Shown: positions 55,617 to 62,916 of the stretch, piece after piece
How positions within the stretch are numbered: the stretch's first letter is position 1
How the letters are laid out: each line of letters begins with the position of its first letter
Source of the DNA: Oscillospiraceae bacterium
GTDB lineage: Bacteria; Bacillota; Clostridia; Oscillospirales; Oscillospiraceae
Direction: 5' to 3'
Length of the DNA stretch: 64,000 bases
Assembly: GCA_017458065.1 (NCBI GenBank)
Contig: JAFTGD010000038.1
Location: 1-64,000, forward strand
Translations under genes and position numbers: made by a program
The notes under the pieces: model-generated
The model's input: the letters and a program-made list of their open reading frames with translations, nothing else
What the model was told of the DNA's origin: nothing
Databases searched by the model: none

Positions 55617-56010
55617 ACTATCCTCCAATGGTTTTCTTTTTTTTCTATGCGGGCCTGCCCGCGTATAAGTTACCGAAAAATGCTGCCGGAGACGCTGCTA
55701 TCCTGGGGGATGCTCCAGACGAACCCGCCGTTACCGTCTGTGCTGAGGCCGCCAATGGCCCAGGAATACTCGGTGGTAGCCTCCTGGACTTCGCCGTTCT
55801 CGTAATAGGCTGTTGTAACCTTGACGCAATCGGAGAAGTTCAGCGTGCCGTTGTTGTCAAAGGTGCCGCTGAAGGTCCATGTAGTGTTCTCGCCGGGGTT
55901 GAAGGACCAGTCAACCGAAATATCGTAATGGTCGGGGCTGCCGCTGATGCGCAGATCGCCGCGCCCGCTGTTAGTCTCCTGGTAGACGCCGCTATAATCG
56001 GTGGGAGTAA
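55130..56010 (-). repeat. Tandem duplication of a lipoprotein domain
   Basis: The segments coding TDYSGVYQETNSGRG to SGSIFR occur twice, at about 55110-55436 and 55670-55996, with about 11 differing residues of 109. The short gaps downstream of each copy (the start regions of the next gene) are also alike. Confidence 0.85.
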
Positions 56011-56252
56011 GCGCGGGTGTGACAGCCAGACCACTGCCTGCCCGAAAAACGCTGCCGGATACAGAGCTGTATTCCTTGTCTGTGCGTCCATCAGGACTGA
56101 CGAAACGCCACACGATGCCGGAGGCGTTATCCGCTCTGGCTACGAACATGCAGGAGTCGCCCTCACTGATTCGTCGTATTTGGGATACTGCCACAGGCTG
56201 TCAAAAGGAGCATTACGCCTGACAGAAGTACACAGCTGGTATTCTTCTTCAC
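55670..56252 (-). pseudogene. Frameshifted lipoprotein, tandem-duplicate family copy 2
   Basis: The GTG at 56252 (AGGAAA upstream) starts a normal lipoprotein signal, KKNTSCVLLSGVMLLLTAC, but that frame stops at SIPNTTNQ. The mature part continues in another frame from about 56190, running SEGDSCMFVARADN to the 109-residue duplicated domain ending SVSGSIFR. One small indel between about 56170 and 56200 would join the two. As it stands, the domain could only be made without a signal from the internal GTG at 56194. Confidence 0.8.
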
Positions 56253-56313
56253 GATTGTTTCCTTTCCTACCATAGTTTCCGCAGAGCATTTCATTTCCCC
56301 GCGGCGTTTTCGG

Positions 56314-56342
56314 ATTATATCACCGTGTGGGAGCTTACGCAA
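56314..56342 (-). promoter_or_regulatory. Sigma-A promoter for the lipoprotein series
   Basis: On the minus strand, TTGCGT (56337-56342) and TATAAT (56314-56319) are exactly 17 bases apart, about 60 bases before the frameshifted copy. Confidence 0.65.
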
Positions 56343-56537
56343 GAGAAAAAGATAGAGACTTGCCTGATCGACAGGAGGAGAACATTTTTTTGAAAAAAAT
56401 TTGCGGTGAACCTGATTTTTCGCCTATATTGTTGGAAGTTGGTTGGATGTGGCGTGCTATGCTAAAAAAGAGTGTGTTGCGAACAGCAATATAATGATGA
56501 TGCCAATCAAGAGGAAACAAATAGTGGAGGGATTCTT

Positions 56538-56771
56538 ATGAGCAACACCGAGGCATTCGCACGCGGCACCGTCCTGTTCCGGGAGGGGGATTCCGGCGAC
56601 TGCATGTATGAGCTGGAATCTGGCGGCGTCGGCATCTATCACGACTATGGCGGCCCGGACGAAAAGCTGATCACCACATTGTACAACAGCAGCAACGACA
56701 TCAAAGTGTTTGGCGAGACCGCTGTTTCCTGCCGCTTGAGACCAGCCTCGTCATCGCGGGTGCTTTTGTGA
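56538..56771 (+). pseudogene. Truncated cyclic-nucleotide-binding (Crp-like) protein
   Basis: GGAGG precedes the ATG at 56538. The first 48 residues (EAFARGTVLFREGDSGDCMY, then GGPDEKLITTL) match the start of a cNMP-binding domain. The strand order then breaks: the FGE of the domain appears after an insertion-like YNSSNDIKV, and the frame runs into permease sequence and stops. The C-terminal half of the domain is missing, so this is a remnant. Confidence 0.65.
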
Positions 56772-57095
56772 TTTCCCTGTTTGCGGTATATCTGGGCTGT
56801 TCCCAGCTTCTTCGCCAGTCCGCACTTTCTCTGATGCAGGGGGGGAAGGTATCCCGGGGCCGGAAGAAAAAGCGCTTCGGCTCCGCGAAGAGGACTGCCG
56901 GAGAGCGGTACGCTGATTCCGCGCCGCTTCTGGGAATACTATAACACCGGTGTGGGCGATACCGTCACGGTCTATGACTCCATACTCAATCCCTATCAGG
57001 CAAAAGTCGCCGGTGTGTTCGAGAACTATTATGGCCACAGGCCTGTAAGATTTTTTACTGATTTGTCCCGCACGAATGTCAACGGACGCAGATAA
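56729..57095 (+). pseudogene. Fragments of an FtsX-like ABC permease
   Basis: Frame one (56729-56944) encodes a membrane helix followed by LLRQSALSLMQGGKVS and a Lys/Arg-rich stretch, typical of the cytosolic edge of large FtsX-like permeases. Frame two (56916-57095) encodes RRFWEYYNTGVGDTVTVYDS and then VAGVFENYYGH, a piece of the extracellular domain of the same kind of protein, before a stop. The two pieces lie close together with the middle missing, so a deletion joined them. No intact permease remains. Confidence 0.65.
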
Positions 57096-57098
57096 AAG

Positions 57099-57127
57099 TC
57101 ACCCTCGCTTGCAATTAGCGAGGGTGA
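57099..57127. other. Perfect 11-bp inverted repeat
   Basis: TCACCCTCGCT and its complement enclose TGCAATT. No T run follows on the plus strand (GGCTTCC) so it is not a classic terminator there. It lies about 95 bases past the stop of the minus-strand LSGG peptide gene. Confidence 0.5.
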
Positions 57128-57220
57128 GGCTTCCGTGCAGCTTAACAGGCAAGTTTTAAGTCAATGTGACGGGAATACTCCTCATTAAGCGCTGCAACCG
57201 GAAAAGATTATTCGATTACG

Positions 57221-57427
57221 TCAATCCCGGATGATCTCATCGCTGATGCCGATCGACCCGGCGTATTCCCGGAGCTGCTGAAGCTGATCTCCCCGGAAGG
57301 TCCATTGGTAATTCCCCTCGTCGTCGTACAGGTCATAGCATCCGGCACTGTTGATCTTCACATATCCGCCGGACAGAACAGCCAGCTCTTCATCGGTGAG
57401 TGCGTTGAATTCTTTATTATCCATCAT
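57221..57427 (-). CDS. Small peptide with a double-glycine leader (putative RiPP or bacteriocin-like precursor)
   Basis: The 68-residue product starts MMDNKEFNALTDEELAVLSGG, which fits a leader with an ELxxLSGG cleavage motif. Cleavage after GG would release a 47-residue acidic peptide with one Cys (YVKINSAGCYDLYDDEG at its start). AAAGGA lies about 11 bases before the ATG. The upstream minus-strand neighbour is a truncated redoxin, and an exporter-type ATPase tail lies 1.9 kb away, so a processing or export system may have been lost. No modification enzyme is seen. The role is inference from the leader only. Confidence 0.6.
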   Translation of the reverse strand: MMDNKEFNALTDEELAVLSGGYVKINSAGCYDLYDDEGNYQWTFRGDQLQQLREYAGSIGISDEIIRD

Positions 57428-57541
57428 TTTAAAGTTTTTCCTTTCGGTTTTTCCTGACTGCAGGAAGAAGATAACACATCCGGCGTCACAGCCCTGTCAC
57501 ACATGTGGCCGGGAAACGCGGAGGCGGAACGTCTGCCGGAA

Positions 57542-57846
57542 TCAGGGATTGTTTCCGGCGAGAATGTCCCGCACGGCCTGCGCATAAGCGTTGACCTGCG
57601 CTCCTTCAATGGGAACGCCGACCAGCGTGCCGCTGCGGTCAACAAAATAGGTGACCGGGAGCGCCTGAAGGTCGAAGATCTCATCGCCGTCCGTCGGCAT
57701 GTTAATAACCGGGTATGTTACACCGGCATTCTGAGCATATTGCCTGGCGTCTGCCAGATCCTCCGGGTCCTGCCCGTCGGCGAGAATGCCCACAATACCG
57801 CAGCCCATGGCCTGCAGTTCGTTATGAATGCGCGCCAGTTCTGGAA
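57542..57846 (-). pseudogene. 5'-truncated TlpA-like redoxin
   Basis: The last 100 residues of a thioredoxin-fold protein: LPELARIHNELQAMGCGIVG, then AQNAGVTYPVINM, the cis-Pro strand LPVTYFVDRSGTLVG and a C-terminal helix. The N-terminal strand and the CxxC active site that should precede LPEL are absent, because the sequence joins antisense carboxylesterase DNA near 57,845. Without the CxxC it cannot be an active disulfide reductase. Confidence 0.7.
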
Positions 57847-59301
57847 GCCTATCTTGGCATCCCCTACGCACGGTCAGAGGCTTTTGGCCTTCCGGAGAGC
57901 GTGGACAGCTATGAGGAAAAACCGGCGAATACAGGATATGGCGTTCGGTTTCCGCAGCGGGATGTTCCGCCGCTGATGAACCGTTTCCTGAAAATGCCGA
58001 TGATGCGCCCGGAGATCCTGACAAACTCGGACAGAACTTCGGATGACGCTTTCGTTCTGAACATCTGGACGAGCAGCACAGAGGAGAAAAAGCCGGTTCT
58101 GGTATTCCTCCACGGCGGCGGGTTTACCTATGGATCCGGCACGACGCCGCTCTATAACGGCCGATATCTGGCGGCCAAAGGGATCGTCGTCGTGACCGTC
58201 AACTATCGGCTGGGGATCGCCGGCTTTCTGCCCGTGGTGAAGGCCGACGGCACCTTTTCGGCTAACCGTGGTTTCTATGACCAGCAGTGTGCTCTCATGT
58301 GGGTGAGGAAACATATCGCGCTGTTTGGCGGGGACGAGAATAACATCACGCTCATGGGACAGTCCGCAGGAGCGCTATCCGCATTCACACAGATGCTCTC
58401 CATCGAAAGCCCGCAGTACTTTGACAAACTGATCGTATGCTCAGCAGGCGAACCGACATGCATGGCAAAGGACCGAGCCCTTTCGATCTGGGAGGATTTC
58501 AAAAAGAAGAATCATATTTCTTCCGCGGAGCAGCTGATGGCGATGAGCGGGAAGAAGCTGTTGAAATATGTCATGCCGCTCGAGATCGTTTCCTCTCCTG
58601 TGCTGGACGGTGTGCTGCTTAAGGATAATACGGGTTCCGCTATGGCGGATGGACGCTTCCCCGTCAAGCCGGTGCTGGTGGGTTCCACCGGAGACGAGAT
58701 GAAAATGGTGGACAATAAGTCCTGGTATAAGAAGCTGGGCATCGCCATGAACGAGGCAGACTTTAAAAAGAAGTGCGAGACTGTCTACGGTGAGGCGGGG
58801 ACGCGGCTGGCGGAGGCTATCCGCCCCACGGCAAAGGATCTGCCGGATCTGCAGTTCAAGGTGATCGAGGTTCCCATGTTCCACGCTTCTGTTCTGAAAG
58901 CACTGGAGCAGTTTTCAAAGAAAACCAATGCCTATGGCTACCGGATGAATTATGTTCCGGGGTTCTGGAAAGGCATCCGTGGCGCGTATCACTGCGCGGA
59001 GCTGCCACTGTTTTTCGGCACGATCCGGGATATACCCGATATTCCAAATGAGTCCATGGAAATCAATCTGAGGCAGTCAGAGGTTCTGCAGAACGACTGG
59101 ATCGGTTTCATGAAAAACGGCGCGCTTCCCGGCGCGGAAGCCTTCGGGACTTCTGAAACGATCCGCATCTATGAGGGAACAGGATCTGCGGATCTTCCCT
59201 TCCCGCAGAAGGACGAGATCCGGGCCGCGTATAAAAGCGACCTGTTCGACTGTCTGCGAAAGGACTTCATGCGTGCAAGAAACCAGAACTTTGTTGCGTA
59301 A
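57844..59301 (+). pseudogene. Carboxylesterase (type B) lacking its N-terminus and start
   Basis: From EAYLGIPYAR onward the sequence is a nearly complete type-B carboxylesterase: VFLHGGGFTYGSG oxyanion loop, catalytic Ser in LMGQSAGALS, and catalytic His in GAYHCAELPLFFG. The expected 20-30 residues before LGIPYA are missing, and upstream DNA is antisense redoxin, so the gene has lost its start and promoter. An in-frame ATG at 57715 lies inside the antisense region without a good RBS. The rest is intact, so the truncation may be recent. Confidence 0.7.
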
Positions 59302-59339
59302 CATGTTTTAGAAATGGGTACATATAGGAGGAAGAGTAA

Positions 59340-59781
59340 AAAGGAAGCCACGGATGAAGAAGTGCTGAACGCGGCAAGGCTTGCCAACTGCGATGAGTAT
59401 GTGCAGGGACTCCCGAATGGTTACGATACCGTCATCGGCGAAAATGGTAGTGAGCTTTCCGGTGGCGAGCGCCAGCGCATTTCGATTGCAAGAGCGTTCC
59501 TGAAGGATGCGCCAATTATCCTGCTCGATGAGGCTACGGCATCCCTTGACGTGGAAAATGAAACAAAGGTGCAGGGTGCATTGTCAAGGCTCATCAAGAA
59601 CAAGACGGTCATGGTCATTGCCCACCGTATGCGCACCGTCGAGGCCGCGGATCATATCGTCGTTCTGGCGGACGGAAAGGTTGCGGAAGACGGTACTCCT
59701 GCGGAACTCTTTGCGCAGGAGGGCGGCATGTTCCACCGTATGACGCAGCTGCAGGCGGTCAGTGCGAATTGGAGCATCTAA
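59340..59781 (+). pseudogene. C-terminal half of an exporter-type ABC ATPase
   Basis: The fragment begins at [20 protein letters not shown], the segment just after the Q-loop in MsbA/McjD-type exporters. It includes the signature [15 protein letters not shown], Walker [13 protein letters not shown] and the H-loop VMVIAHRM. The membrane domain and Walker A are absent. A short open frame from 59314 (GTYRRKSKK) extends it but has no homologous content. It cannot bind ATP in the normal way. Confidence 0.75.
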
Positions 59782-59790
59782 TGGTATAAC

Positions 59791-59874
59791 GGAAATCACC
59801 GAACCGTGCTGGTCATTACGCACGACACAGAATTGGTGCGGGAGGCCGCAGATCAGATTGTTTCAATGGTATAG
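59791..59874 (+). pseudogene. Tail of a second ABC ATPase
   Basis: GNHRTVLVITHDTELVREAA and then DQIVSMV plus a stop match the H-loop and C-terminal end of an importer-type (CbiO/EcfA-like) ABC ATPase. Only about 27 residues remain, 10 bases after the exporter fragment. Confidence 0.5.
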
Positions 59875-59992
59875 ACTACGTACTCGGGTATGGGTCAAAG
59901 CGTTTAGTGCGCTCTTCTATTTGTCTACAGGAAGAGGAGTTTTCGTTTTTTAAGCCAGGCAAAAAAGAAACAAAAAATTTAAAATAGTATTG

Positions 59993-60044
59993 AAACAGGC
60001 TGTTTCTGGTATTGTACTCTTAATCAGAAACAGCCTGTTTTCTT
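59993..60044 (+). terminator. Rho-independent terminator
   Basis: AAACAGGCTGTTTCTG pairs with CAGAAACAGCCTGTTT as a perfect 16-bp stem around a 16-base loop, followed by a T-rich stretch. Confidence 0.8.
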
Positions 60045-60074
60045 TGGAGGTTCCCATGCGAAGTAAAGATGAAT

Positions 60075-60185
60075 CGAAGAAAGGGTGATGAGTGCAAGTG
60101 GTACTTCACCTGTTCAAACTCCCGCGGTAAGGATTCTCCCTGCACCGCTCATTACATCCCTAATTCCCGGAATACAGCACTATGA
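60075..60185 (+). pseudogene. Zinc-ribbon fragment of a large serine recombinase
   Basis: The frame GDECKWYFTCSNSRGKDSPC then TAHYIPNS resembles the recombinase zinc beta ribbon domain, in which a CxxC pair is followed by a second Cys and THYI-like residues. It ends at a stop after 36 codons and has no start. The catalytic domain is not present. Confidence 0.45.
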
Positions 60186-60195
60186 AACATAGTGT

Positions 60196-60390
60196 GAATG
60201 CCAGAAAACCCCAAGTTTTCTTCCGTTTTATTACCGAAAGATTGCCGGGAATGTACCAGATGTAAAGACCGTTCGGGAACTGCTCCAGGAACTGGATGTG
60301 CTTGGATACGAGAAGGTTTAACTGGTAATAGACCGTGGATATTACAGCAAGACTGGCTACTGCCAACCGATCGTTATAGAGAGGGAATAA
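60196..60390 (+). pseudogene. IS1634-type transposase remnant
   Basis: The frame reads PFYYRKIAGNVPDVKTVREL, LQELDVLGYEKV, a TAA stop at 60319, then LVIDRGYYSKTG and a second stop. AGN-PD-KT and the V-DRG-YS segment around a catalytic Asp are typical of IS1634-family DDE transposases. About 65 codons remain, without terminal repeats recognised. Confidence 0.7.
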
Positions 60391-60531
60391 TCCGTCCATT
60401 GCTGCATAATTGAGCCATAAGGCTTGATTAATAATATTTTTATTCTGGGAACAAACCGGTATCATTCCGGCTTTGCATGTCATCCATGAAAAACAACTTA
60501 TCAATTTTTACAAATTTTGTTATATTTCTTC

Positions 60532-60560
60532 TTGCAATTTTGTCAATGATGTGTTATAGT
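60532..60560 (+). promoter_or_regulatory. Strong sigma-A promoter of an orphan transcript
   Basis: TTGCAA (60532-60537), exactly 17 bases, and TATAGT (60555-60560). No open frame of useful size follows before the terminator at 60697. Confidence 0.7.
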
Positions 60561-60566
60561 ATCTTA

Positions 60567-60697
60567 CACAGTTAATTATGTTAATTGTGTTATGTTAATT
60601 GTCTTTCCAGGCGCGTCAAGCACAAAATAAGTTGAATGCGCCGCAGCATCAGGGAACTGCTTTCAATGTAGCAACTTTCCTGATGCTGCTATTTTTA
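60567..60697 (+). ncRNA. Candidate small structured RNA of about 130 bases
   Basis: The predicted transcript begins with three GTTAATT copies (60571, 60580 variant, 60594). It then forms a hairpin GGCGC-TCAA / TTGA-GCGCC (60611-60642) and ends with an 11-bp terminator stem GCAGCATCAGG / CCTGATGCTGC followed by TATTTTTAT. There is no gene between this terminator and the GIY-YIG promoter, so it is not an obvious leader. It could be a stand-alone sRNA or the leader of a deleted gene. Confidence 0.45.
60643..60697 (+). terminator. Rho-independent terminator of the orphan transcript
   Basis: GCAGCATCAGG (60643-60653) pairs with CCTGATGCTGC (60679-60689) and is followed by TATTTTTAT. A small inner hairpin (GCT/AGC) sits in the loop. 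Confidence 0.75.
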
Positions 60698-60949
60698 TGT
60701 CCGGATTAAGATGGATACCTGATCCAGTTTGTTTTCCGGCATGAAGCAAAAGGAGAGCTATGCTGCAGCAGCTGCGTTATCATTGATGATGACAGATGTA
60801 CAAAAGGCAAAAGATACCCATTCAGAATTTACAACACTATCTCTTCATATTCGCCGTCATCCAGAACGACTGCCCGGATGAGGCTGCACTATAAAATGCT
60901 CATGGTCGGCATTGCCTGGATGGGCCCGGCCCAATACAGGGGGCAGCGA
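60698..60949. other. Gap with no convincing gene
   Basis: Only an 8-codon frame (60760-60786, after AAAGGAGAGCT) and a short antisense frame around 60,850-60,900 (LIRAVVLDDGEYEEIVL) are visible. Both are too short to call. The stretch is probably worn-down island DNA. Confidence 0.4.
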
Positions 60950-60978
60950 TTGAAGAGATCGTCATATTCTGGTATAAT
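60950..60978 (+). promoter_or_regulatory. Sigma-A promoter for the GIY-YIG gene
   Basis: TTGAAG (60950-60955), a 17-base spacer and consensus TATAAT (60973-60978) lie about 50 bases before the start codon. Confidence 0.7.
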
Positions 60979-61030
60979 GTGAACGCTGCATGACAAATGA
61001 CGATCTTCTAAAGGAAAGAAAGAGAATCGC

Positions 61031-61300
61031 ATGAACTACGTCTATCTCCTCAAATGTTCCGATGATACGCTCTACTGCGGATGGACTACTGATCTGGCGC
61101 ACCGGGTCGCGGCCCACAACGAGGGGACCGGTGCAAAATATACACGGTCTCGCAGACCGGTCAAGCTGGTGTATTTTGAAGAACATGAAGACCGCCACGA
61201 TGCTCTCAGCCGGGAGTGGCACATCAAGCGAATGAGCCGGGAAGAGAAGCTGCAATTGATAAGCAACGCGGAGGAGACTAACTCCTTCCAAGCTTGCTGA
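61031..61300 (+). CDS. GIY-YIG nuclease family protein (YhbQ/UPF0213-like)
   Basis: A single GIY-YIG domain of 89 residues: YVYLLKCSDDTLYCGWT provides the Y-x(n)-Y core, HRVAAHNEGTGAKYTRSRRP follows, and the catalytic Glu region is FEEHEDRHDALSREWHIKRM. Stand-alone proteins of this size may act in DNA repair or processing; the activity of this group is weakly defined. AGAGAATCGC precedes the ATG. Confidence 0.9.
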   Translation: MNYVYLLKCSDDTLYCGWTTDLAHRVAAHNEGTGAKYTRSRRPVKLVYFEEHEDRHDALSREWHIKRMSREEKLQLISNAEETNSFQAC

Positions 61301-61416
61301 CTCCATTATACATCAGATGCTGTCCCAAAACTGCTCCGTGCTGCAGCAAGGCAAAAAAAGACCGCCGCTCTTTCGAGCAGCGATCGATGAGAATCAGTAT
61401 GGAGTGTAACGGGGCA

Positions 61417-61842
61417 TCAGTCCCATTTGATGGTGGGCATCAGGTCCGTCATCACTTCGCTGCATACCGGACAGCGGAGCGTGTCTTCTTCCAGTTTGGC
61501 GACCCGCATGCGCCCGCCGCACTCCGGGCATTTGTGCCGCGATTTCTTCAGCGCCCGGTTCCGCGGCAGGTTGCTCTTGCTGTGGTCGGCGTTGCCCTTT
61601 TCCCACATGGTCTTCCGGGTGTCCACTTCCCAGTGGCCGCATTCACAGAGATAAAGGGTGTTTTCGCAGTCCAGCCCGCCCTCCGGGTGCATCCTGGCTG
61701 CCCGTGCCCAGCCAGGCCCGTATTCTCCGTTTAAGATGTCGTTCCAGGTCTCGCGGCAGATATTGGCATAGAGCATCCCGCGGCCCAGCATGATCGGAGA
61801 GGGATCCTTACATCCGCATTTGTATGTATATCCGGTTCCCAT
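61417..61842 (-). CDS. Hypothetical zinc-ribbon protein
   Basis: A 141-residue soluble protein with four Cys pairs: CGC near residue 9, CECGHW near 66, CPECGGRM near 104 and CPVCSEVM near 123. The last two form a classical zinc ribbon. No catalytic domain is apparent. The ATG at 61842 is preceded by GGAGG (in ACTGGAGGTCTGCTCT). Convergent with the GIY-YIG gene. Possibly a metal-binding accessory protein; function unknown. Confidence 0.72.
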   Translation of the reverse strand: MGTGYTYKCGCKDPSPIMLGRGMLYANICRETWNDILNGEYGPGWARAARMHPEGGLDCENTLYLCECGHWEVDTRKTMWEKGNADHSKSNLPRNRALKKSRHKCPECGGRMRVAKLEEDTLRCPVCSEVMTDLMPTIKWD

Positions 61843-61949
61843 AGAGCAGACCTCCAGTCCTTGACTGTCTACAGTCTACATGAAAAAAGCGCAAAACGCA
61901 AGTGCAAACTGACCTTTTTCTTTCTGGCGTTGACTTATCTTATTACTTC

Positions 61950-62081
61950 TCAGCGGGTGAAGCAAATTGTGACCAGCAGCGCGACCAGCATTCCGGCGCC
62001 GGTCTGGAGCACAAGTTTCTTCAGGACTTTATCCTCCCGTTCCACCCGTTCTTTTACCTGTTGATATTCCATTTTTTTCAT
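61950..62081 (-). CDS. Small single-pass membrane protein (43 residues)
   Basis: The minus strand encodes a charged N-terminus (KKMEYQQVKERVEREDKVLK) followed by one hydrophobic helix (TGAGMLVALLVTICF) and a stop. GGAGTG lies about 7 bases before the ATG at 62081. Overlapping plus-strand frames look like noise. Small size keeps this tentative. Confidence 0.55.
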   Translation of the reverse strand: MKKMEYQQVKERVEREDKVLKKLVLQTGAGMLVALLVTICFTR

Positions 62082-62147
62082 CGGGGTTCACTCCTTCCGA
62101 GAGATGTTATCCTCATTCTAACACAGCTTTCTGCCGTACACAAGCCG

Positions 62148-62708
62148 TCATATGATAGATTTTGCTTTTTTACGGTCTGAGGCCAACATGGCGTATTCCA
62201 GTTCGTCATGCCAGGAGATTTTGCCCCGCTTGATATACCGGCACTTCTGCCGGAGGCAGGCCTCCAGCTGCAGCCCGCAGCGCTCCAGAACCCGCCGGGA
62301 GGCGGCGTTCTTGGGGTTGCAGACTGCGTTCACCCGGTGTAGCCCCAGCGTATCAAAGCAGTAGCTTACCAGCGCCTCGCCGGATTCCAGCGCGTAGTGC
62401 TGCCCCCAGTGCTCCCGCCGCAGGAGCCAGCCGATCATCCCCGTGTCCGTCTCCGGGTCTATGAGGATGTGGCAGCGGCCGATTTTCTCCCCGTCACGCT
62501 TGCGCTCCATCGCAAATTCCATGCTCAGCAGCCGCTGATCCTCCCAGTCGCGGACGATCTTTGCAAGATGCTCTTTTGCCTGCTCCTGAGTCAGAGCGTC
62601 AAAAGGCGTATATTCCAGGATCTCCTCGTCGCAGTAGAGCGCCTGGATGAGGTCCAGGTCGTCCATGCAAAACGGTCGTAATACTAATCTTTCGGTTTCG
62701 ATCATCAT
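62148..62708 (-). CDS. GNAT family N-acetyltransferase (RimJ/RimL type)
   Basis: A 186-residue acetyl-CoA-dependent acetyltransferase: IETERLVLRPFCMDDLDLIQ at the start, IGWLLRREHWGQHYALESGE across the acetyl-CoA-binding strand and helix, and LHRVNAVCNPKNAASRRVLE near the end. Such enzymes acetylate protein N-termini or small molecules; the target is unknown. AAGGAG precedes the ATG at 62708; ATG at 62705 is adjacent. Confidence 0.9.
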   Translation of the reverse strand: MMIETERLVLRPFCMDDLDLIQALYCDEEILEYTPFDALTQEQAKEHLAKIVRDWEDQRLLSMEFAMERKRDGEKIGRCHILIDPETDTGMIGWLLRREHWGQHYALESGEALVSYCFDTLGLHRVNAVCNPKNAASRRVLERCGLQLEACLRQKCRYIKRGKISWHDELEYAMLASDRKKAKSII

Positions 62709-62916
62709 GGGGCTCCTTCTTTGCCGTTGGTTGCGGTTCTGTTCCGCCGGGTTCTGTCCGGCGGTTTTCTTCTAATGAGGGCAGTATAGCACAAATCCTC
62801 CGATTCAGCCATCAGGGACTTGCATTTTTCTTGAACTGTCCGTCTTTTTGCGCTATACTGTTAACAACGCGCAAAGAGCGGCAGTTTCTGCCGTAACAGT
62901 CAGGATAGGAATCGCC

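Larger units (their letters stand above)
51840..60700. other. Decayed accessory island between lysS and the GIY-YIG gene
   Basis: This stretch mixes a few intact genes with at least eight gene remnants, including pieces of a conjugative-element primase, a serine recombinase and an IS1634-type transposase. Base composition turns visibly AT-richer, especially at 59.9-60.6 kb. Flanking genes on both sides are ordinary. No intact integrase or attachment repeat was found, so the ends are approximate. Confidence 0.6.

Noticed and set aside
57424-57684. 86-residue minus-strand frame over the redoxin remnant
   Set aside because: Arg/Ser-rich and out of frame with the recognisable redoxin sequence.
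60160-60504. 114-residue minus-strand frame
   Set aside because: It lies opposite the IS1634 transposase remnant, whose plus-strand motifs are recognisable.
61902-62180. Plus-strand frame over the small membrane protein
   Set aside because: No RBS and low-complexity Phe/Leu content; the minus strand offers a better small gene.
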